Below the pieces are notes generated by a model. That model was not told where the DNA came from. It searched no databases and saw only the letters and a list, made by a program, of their open reading frames with translations. From contig JAGBZE010000054.1 of assembly GCA_017628435.1 (NCBI GenBank), positions 1-6,803 on the forward strand: a stretch of DNA of 6,803 nt. The letters are read 5' to 3'. This DNA comes from Akkermansia sp. (GTDB taxonomy: Bacteria; Verrucomicrobiota; Verrucomicrobiia; Verrucomicrobiales; Akkermansiaceae). The position numbers and the translations under genes were made by a program. This document shows, one piece after another, positions 4,064 to 6,803 of this stretch (positions are counted from its first letter, which is position 1; every line of letters begins with the position of its first letter).

Positions 4064-5911
4064 TCAGGCCTGTTCCTCAGCTGCGGCCTTCTCGGCCTCC
4101 AGCTTCTGGCGCAGCTTCTCAGGCAGCTTCACCTGAATATGCACGTCGCGCAGCTGGTTGGGCTCGGCAGGAGCGGGAGATTCACTCATGAGGTCGGCGC
4201 CGCGGTTGTTCTTCGGGAAGGCAATCACCTCGCGGATGGATTCGCACTTGCCGATAAGCATCACCACGCGGTCCAGACCCAGGGCCAGACCACCGTGGGG
4301 CGGTGCACCGAAGGAGAATGCAGCCAGCAGGTGACCGAACTGCTCCTGAATGGTGGCGTCGTCCAGACCCAGGGCGCGGAAGGTGGCATCCTGCAGGTCC
4401 TTCTCATGGATACGGATGGAACCACCGCCCAGCTCGTTACCGTTGAAGATGACGTCGTAAGCCTCGGCGCAGATATCGGTGGAAATTTCGCCCTTGAGAA
4501 CCTTCTCCACGTCCTCCGGCACGGGACGGGTGAAGGGATGGTGGATAGCGCAGAAGCGCTGTTCCTCCTCGTCCCAGCCGAAAAGCGGGAAGCGGTTCAC
4601 CCAGAAGAGATCCACCTCGTCGTTGCCCTTCAGCAGTTCCATGAAGTCGGCACAGGCCAGACGCACACGGCCCAGAATAGTGCAGCTCTGCTCCCAGGCA
4701 CCGGCGGCAAAGAAAATGCAGTCACCGCTCTCGATGTTCAGCCGCTCCTTCAGAGCCTCAATCTCAGCATCGGTCAGACGCTTGGTGATGGGGCTCTTCC
4801 AACCGTCGCGGTCATTCACGTCGCGCACCTTGATGTAGGCAAGCCCCTTGGCACCGGCCTCAATGGCGGTCTGCGTAAGAGAATCCACCTGGCCCACGGA
4901 GGGGTTGAAGCCCTTGGCGTTGATGGCCTTCACAACACCGCCGTTGGCAACAGCACCGGAGAACACGCGGAAATCACTGGTAGCGAAGATATCGGAGCAA
5001 TCCGTAATCTTCATCTCGAAGCGGCGCTCGGGCTTATCGGAGCCGTACTGATCCATGGCATCGCGCCAGGTCATGCGGGGGAAAGGCGTCACGATATCGC
5101 GTCCCACGCTCTCCTTGAACACGCGCTTGAGCATGGCCTCAATCCATGCATAAATGTCCTCGGGGGTAATGAAGGAAGCCTCAATATCAATCTGAGTGAA
5201 CTCGGGCTGGCGGTCAGCGCGCAGGTCTTCGTCGCGGAAGCAACGAGCCACCTGGAAGTAGCGCTCCATACCGGCCACCATGAGCAGCTGCTTGTACTGC
5301 TGCGGAGCCTGGGGAAGTGCGTAGAATGCACCGGGAGTCAGACGACTGGGCACCAGGAAGTCGCGAGCGCCTTCGGGCGTACTCTTGGAGAGAATTGGGG
5401 TCTCAATCTCCAGGAAGCCCTGCTCGTCGAGATAGTCGCGCATGGTCTTGGTGATGCGGTGGCGCAGAATCATGTTACGCTGCATAGCCGGGCGGCGCAG
5501 ATCCAGGAAGCGATACTTGAGGCGGATATCCTCGTTGGCAATGTTGCGATCCAGCTGGAACGGCAGCACAGCAGCCGGGTTCAGCACGGTAAGGCTTGTG
5601 GCCTCCACTTCAATCTCACCAGTGGCCAGATCGGGATTCGTGGCATCAATTTCATCGGTCTTCAGGCGGCGCACCACCTTGCCGGTCACCTGGATAACAG
5701 TCTCCACACGCAGAGCCTCGGCCTGATTGGCAAGATTAGCGTCAATTTCCGGGTGGAAAACTACCTGGGTCTTGCCGGCACGGTCGCGGAGGTCGATGAA
5801 AATCACACCGCCGTGGTCGCGCACGGTGTCCACCCAGCCAACCAGCGTCACAACCTGGTCTACATGAGCGGGGCGGAGCTCATCGCACGTATGGGTACGG
5901 TAACTGTTCAT
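4064..5911 (-). CDS. aspS: Aspartyl-tRNA synthetase
   Basis: This class II synthetase activates aspartate with ATP and charges tRNA-Asp in the cytoplasm. Its 615 residues match the bacterial type. An OB-fold anticodon-binding domain covers about 1-110 (VTLVGWVDTVRDHGGVIFID, 21-40). The catalytic domain has motif 1 around GFLEIETPILSKSTPEGARD (165-184). Motif 2 is in RCFRDEDLRADRQPEFTQID (223-242), and motif 3 is GLALGLDRVVML (541-552). The bacterial GAD insertion lies at about 290-430, and HHPFT (457-461) and GGGSIRIH (495-502) line the active site. His33 occupies the position where non-discriminating AspRS carries His and E. coli AspRS carries Leu, so this enzyme may also make Asp-tRNA-Asn. 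A Lys/Glu/Ala-rich helical tail (about 595-615) extends past the usual end. The ATG at 5911 gives the expected N-terminus; no Shine-Dalgarno precedes it. The gene is transcribed alone, between its own promoter and terminator. Confidence 0.98.
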   Translation of the reverse strand: MNSYRTHTCDELRPAHVDQVVTLVGWVDTVRDHGGVIFIDLRDRAGKTQVVFHPEIDANLANQAEALRVETVIQVTGKVVRRLKTDEIDATNPDLATGEIEVEATSLTVLNPAAVLPFQLDRNIANEDIRLKYRFLDLRRPAMQRNMILRHRITKTMRDYLDEQGFLEIETPILSKSTPEGARDFLVPSRLTPGAFYALPQAPQQYKQLLMVAGMERYFQVARCFRDEDLRADRQPEFTQIDIEASFITPEDIYAWIEAMLKRVFKESVGRDIVTPFPRMTWRDAMDQYGSDKPERRFEMKITDCSDIFATSDFRVFSGAVANGGVVKAINAKGFNPSVGQVDSLTQTAIEAGAKGLAYIKVRDVNDRDGWKSPITKRLTDAEIEALKERLNIESGDCIFFAAGAWEQSCTILGRVRLACADFMELLKGNDEVDLFWVNRFPLFGWDEEEQRFCAIHHPFTRPVPEDVEKVLKGEISTDICAEAYDVIFNGNELGGGSIRIHEKDLQDATFRALGLDDATIQEQFGHLLAAFSFGAPPHGGLALGLDRVVMLIGKCESIREVIAFPKNNRGADLMSESPAPAEPNQLRDVHIQVKLPEKLRQKLEAEKAAAEEQA

Positions 5912-5950
5912 AATAAATATGTTGAAAAATTGATAACGGCAACGCTTCCG

Positions 5951-5988
5951 GATAGAAACGCAGCGGCGTTCATTCTACGCTTTCTATC
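5951..5988. repeat. Inverted repeat across the aspS promoter
   Basis: GATAGAAA (5951-5958) and its exact reverse complement TTTCTATC (5981-5988) are 30 bp apart centre to centre, about three helical turns. One arm lies in the -35/-10 spacer of the aspS promoter and the other just past the predicted transcription start. A transcript starting near 5965 would contain only one arm, so if functional this is a DNA operator for a dimeric or looping regulator rather than an RNA hairpin. An 8-bp repeat could also arise by chance. Confidence 0.3.
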
Positions 5989-5999
5989 TTAATTGTCAA
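5972..5999 (-). promoter_or_regulatory. Sigma70 promoter of aspS
   Basis: On the minus strand a perfect TTGACA (5999-5994) and TAGAAT (5977-5972) are separated by 16 bases. The predicted start, near 5965, gives a leader of about 54 bases before the ATG at 5911. That leader ends in an AT-rich stretch (CAACATATTTATT) with no Shine-Dalgarno. The -10 hexamer is the same as in the parB promoter. I see no T-box, and none would be expected outside Firmicutes and relatives. The remainder of the 5912-6044 gap shows only the dyad described separately. Confidence 0.8.
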
Positions 6000-6044
6000 G
6001 CCGATATTAGCTTGCACTGCGGCATAACAAAGCGCAGTATGACA

Positions 6045-6803
6045 TCAACAAAGAACCCCGGTACAACGAGGGCAGGCCTCAACCCGGTGACCTGGGGAAA
6101 TTTCCACCATACGGGGGCGTTCCGTAAGCTCCTCCACCGGCACTCCCATGCGCTGACAGAAGCGGCACCCCTTCACCATATCACGAATGGAAGCCACATT
6201 GCCAGGAATGGAAGGCAGGTAGGTTTTACGTACGTATTCGCGGCGAGGCATAGCAGCCAGCAAAGCCTTGGTATAGGCATGCACAGGATTAGCAAAAAGC
6301 TCATGAACAGTAGCGCACTCCACAATGCGCCCGGCATACATGACCAGCACGCGGTCGCAGTTCTGCGCAATCACACCCAGGTCATGCGTTATGAGCAGAG
6401 AGGATGCTCCCAGATCCTCGCGCAACTCTCGAAGCAGCGCCAGAATCTGCTGCTGCACCGTCACATCCAGAGCCGTAGTCGGTTCATCAGCAATAATCAA
6501 CTCCGGGCGGCAGGCAAGCGCCATGGCAATCACCACTCGCTGGCGCATACCACCGGAAAGCGAGCCGGGGTACTGGTTGGCGCACATGGCTGCACTGGGG
6601 ATACGCACACGGTTCAGCAGGTTGATAGCCTCCACCCAGGCGGCCTCCGCCGTCATTTCCCGGTGCAGCATGAGCGTCTCGGCAATCTGGTCGCCAATGG
6701 AGTGCACAGGATTGAGAGCGCTCATGGGCTCCTGAAAAATGAAGCCGATGCGGCCACCACGCAGCTCGCGCAGGCAATGATGCGGCATGGTAACCACATC
6801 CTC
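6045..6803 (-). CDS. OppD/DppD-type peptide ABC transporter ATPase, C-terminal part
   Basis: This ATPase subunit powers uptake of peptides (or a related solute such as nickel) through an Opp/Dpp-type permease. The gene runs off the right edge, so the N-terminus with Walker A is missing; 252 codons are visible, counted from the edge. They show the Q-loop IGFIFQEPMSALNPV (19-33), the ABC signature SLSGGMRQR (81-89), Walker B LIIADEPTTALD (102-113), the H-loop LLITHD (136-141) with His140, and the family-specific segment HELFANPVHAYTKALLAAMP (167-186). Q-loop and C-terminal features fit OppD better than OppF. An internal GTG near 6797 is not a real start. The cysteine tail is atypical: CRFC (213-216) and ACPRC (243-247) replace the usual CxFxPRCP...C pattern. 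No oppF-like gene follows; aspS comes next from its own promoter, and no clear terminator lies between them. Confidence 0.93.
   Translation of the reverse strand, partial: EDVVTMPHHCLRELRGGRIGFIFQEPMSALNPVHSIGDQIAETLMLHREMTAEAAWVEAINLLNRVRIPSAAMCANQYPGSLSGGMRQRVVIAMALACRPELIIADEPTTALDVTVQQQILALLRELREDLGASSLLITHDLGVIAQNCDRVLVMYAGRIVECATVHELFANPVHAYTKALLAAMPRREYVRKTYLPSIPGNVASIRDMVKGCRFCQRMGVPVEELTERPRMVEISPGHRVEACPRCTGVLC

Noticed and set aside
5912..5965. T-box or other riboswitch in the aspS leader
   Set aside because: The leader is only about 54 bases, has no T-box core, and forms at most a short AACGC/GCGTT pairing.
4139..5992. 617-codon open frame antisense to aspS
   Set aside because: It is exactly codon-aligned with aspS, which has every AspRS motif. 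The frame is open because aspS avoids TTA, CTA and TCA. The translation is Leu/His/Gly-rich and shows no domain.
6016..6038. Inverted repeat ACTGCG/CGCAGT after the OppD-like gene as a terminator
   Set aside because: It has only a 6-bp stem with an 11-base loop and no T-run on either side.

Overview
The window carries seven protein-coding genes of chromosomal, housekeeping-plus-envelope character. It is GC-rich and dense, with a lipoprotein signal, a periplasmic PDZ protein and a single-pass membrane protein, so a Gram-negative-type envelope is likely. The gene mix and the look of the ParB, AspRS and sigma proteins suggest a Verrucomicrobiota member, possibly Akkermansia-like. That taxonomic guess is inference and could be wrong. 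I see no phage, IS element, CRISPR array, rRNA or tRNA.

Left part, plus strand (1-2125). The 3' end of an unidentified gene closes at 160 and is followed by a 12-bp perfect-stem terminator. A sigma70-type promoter then drives parB (chromosome segregation). parB is joined by a TAATG overlap to a lipoprotein of the M28 / glutaminyl-peptide cyclotransferase type.

Centre, minus strand (3945 down to 2097). Three tightly packed genes form one unit: an ECF-like sigma factor, then (2-nt gap) a single-pass membrane protein that is probably its anti-sigma partner, then (ATGA overlap, strong Shine-Dalgarno) a secreted PDZ-domain protein with no protease domain. The unit looks like a self-contained envelope-sensing and transcription-control module. 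It is the least described thing in the window. Its end overlaps the end of the cyclotransferase gene tail to tail by 29 bp.

Right part, minus strand (6803 down to 4064). aspS (aspartyl-tRNA synthetase) has its own near-consensus promoter and a strong intrinsic terminator, which insulates it from the sigma operon downstream. Upstream lies the C-terminal part of an OppD/DppD-type peptide-transport ATPase cut by the window edge; its cysteine-rich tail is rearranged relative to the family.

Points worth following up are the sigma/membrane/PDZ module, the unusual cysteine layout of the OppD-like tail, a histidine in AspRS that is typical of non-discriminating enzymes, the parB-cyclotransferase coupling, and a dyad laid across the aspS promoter.
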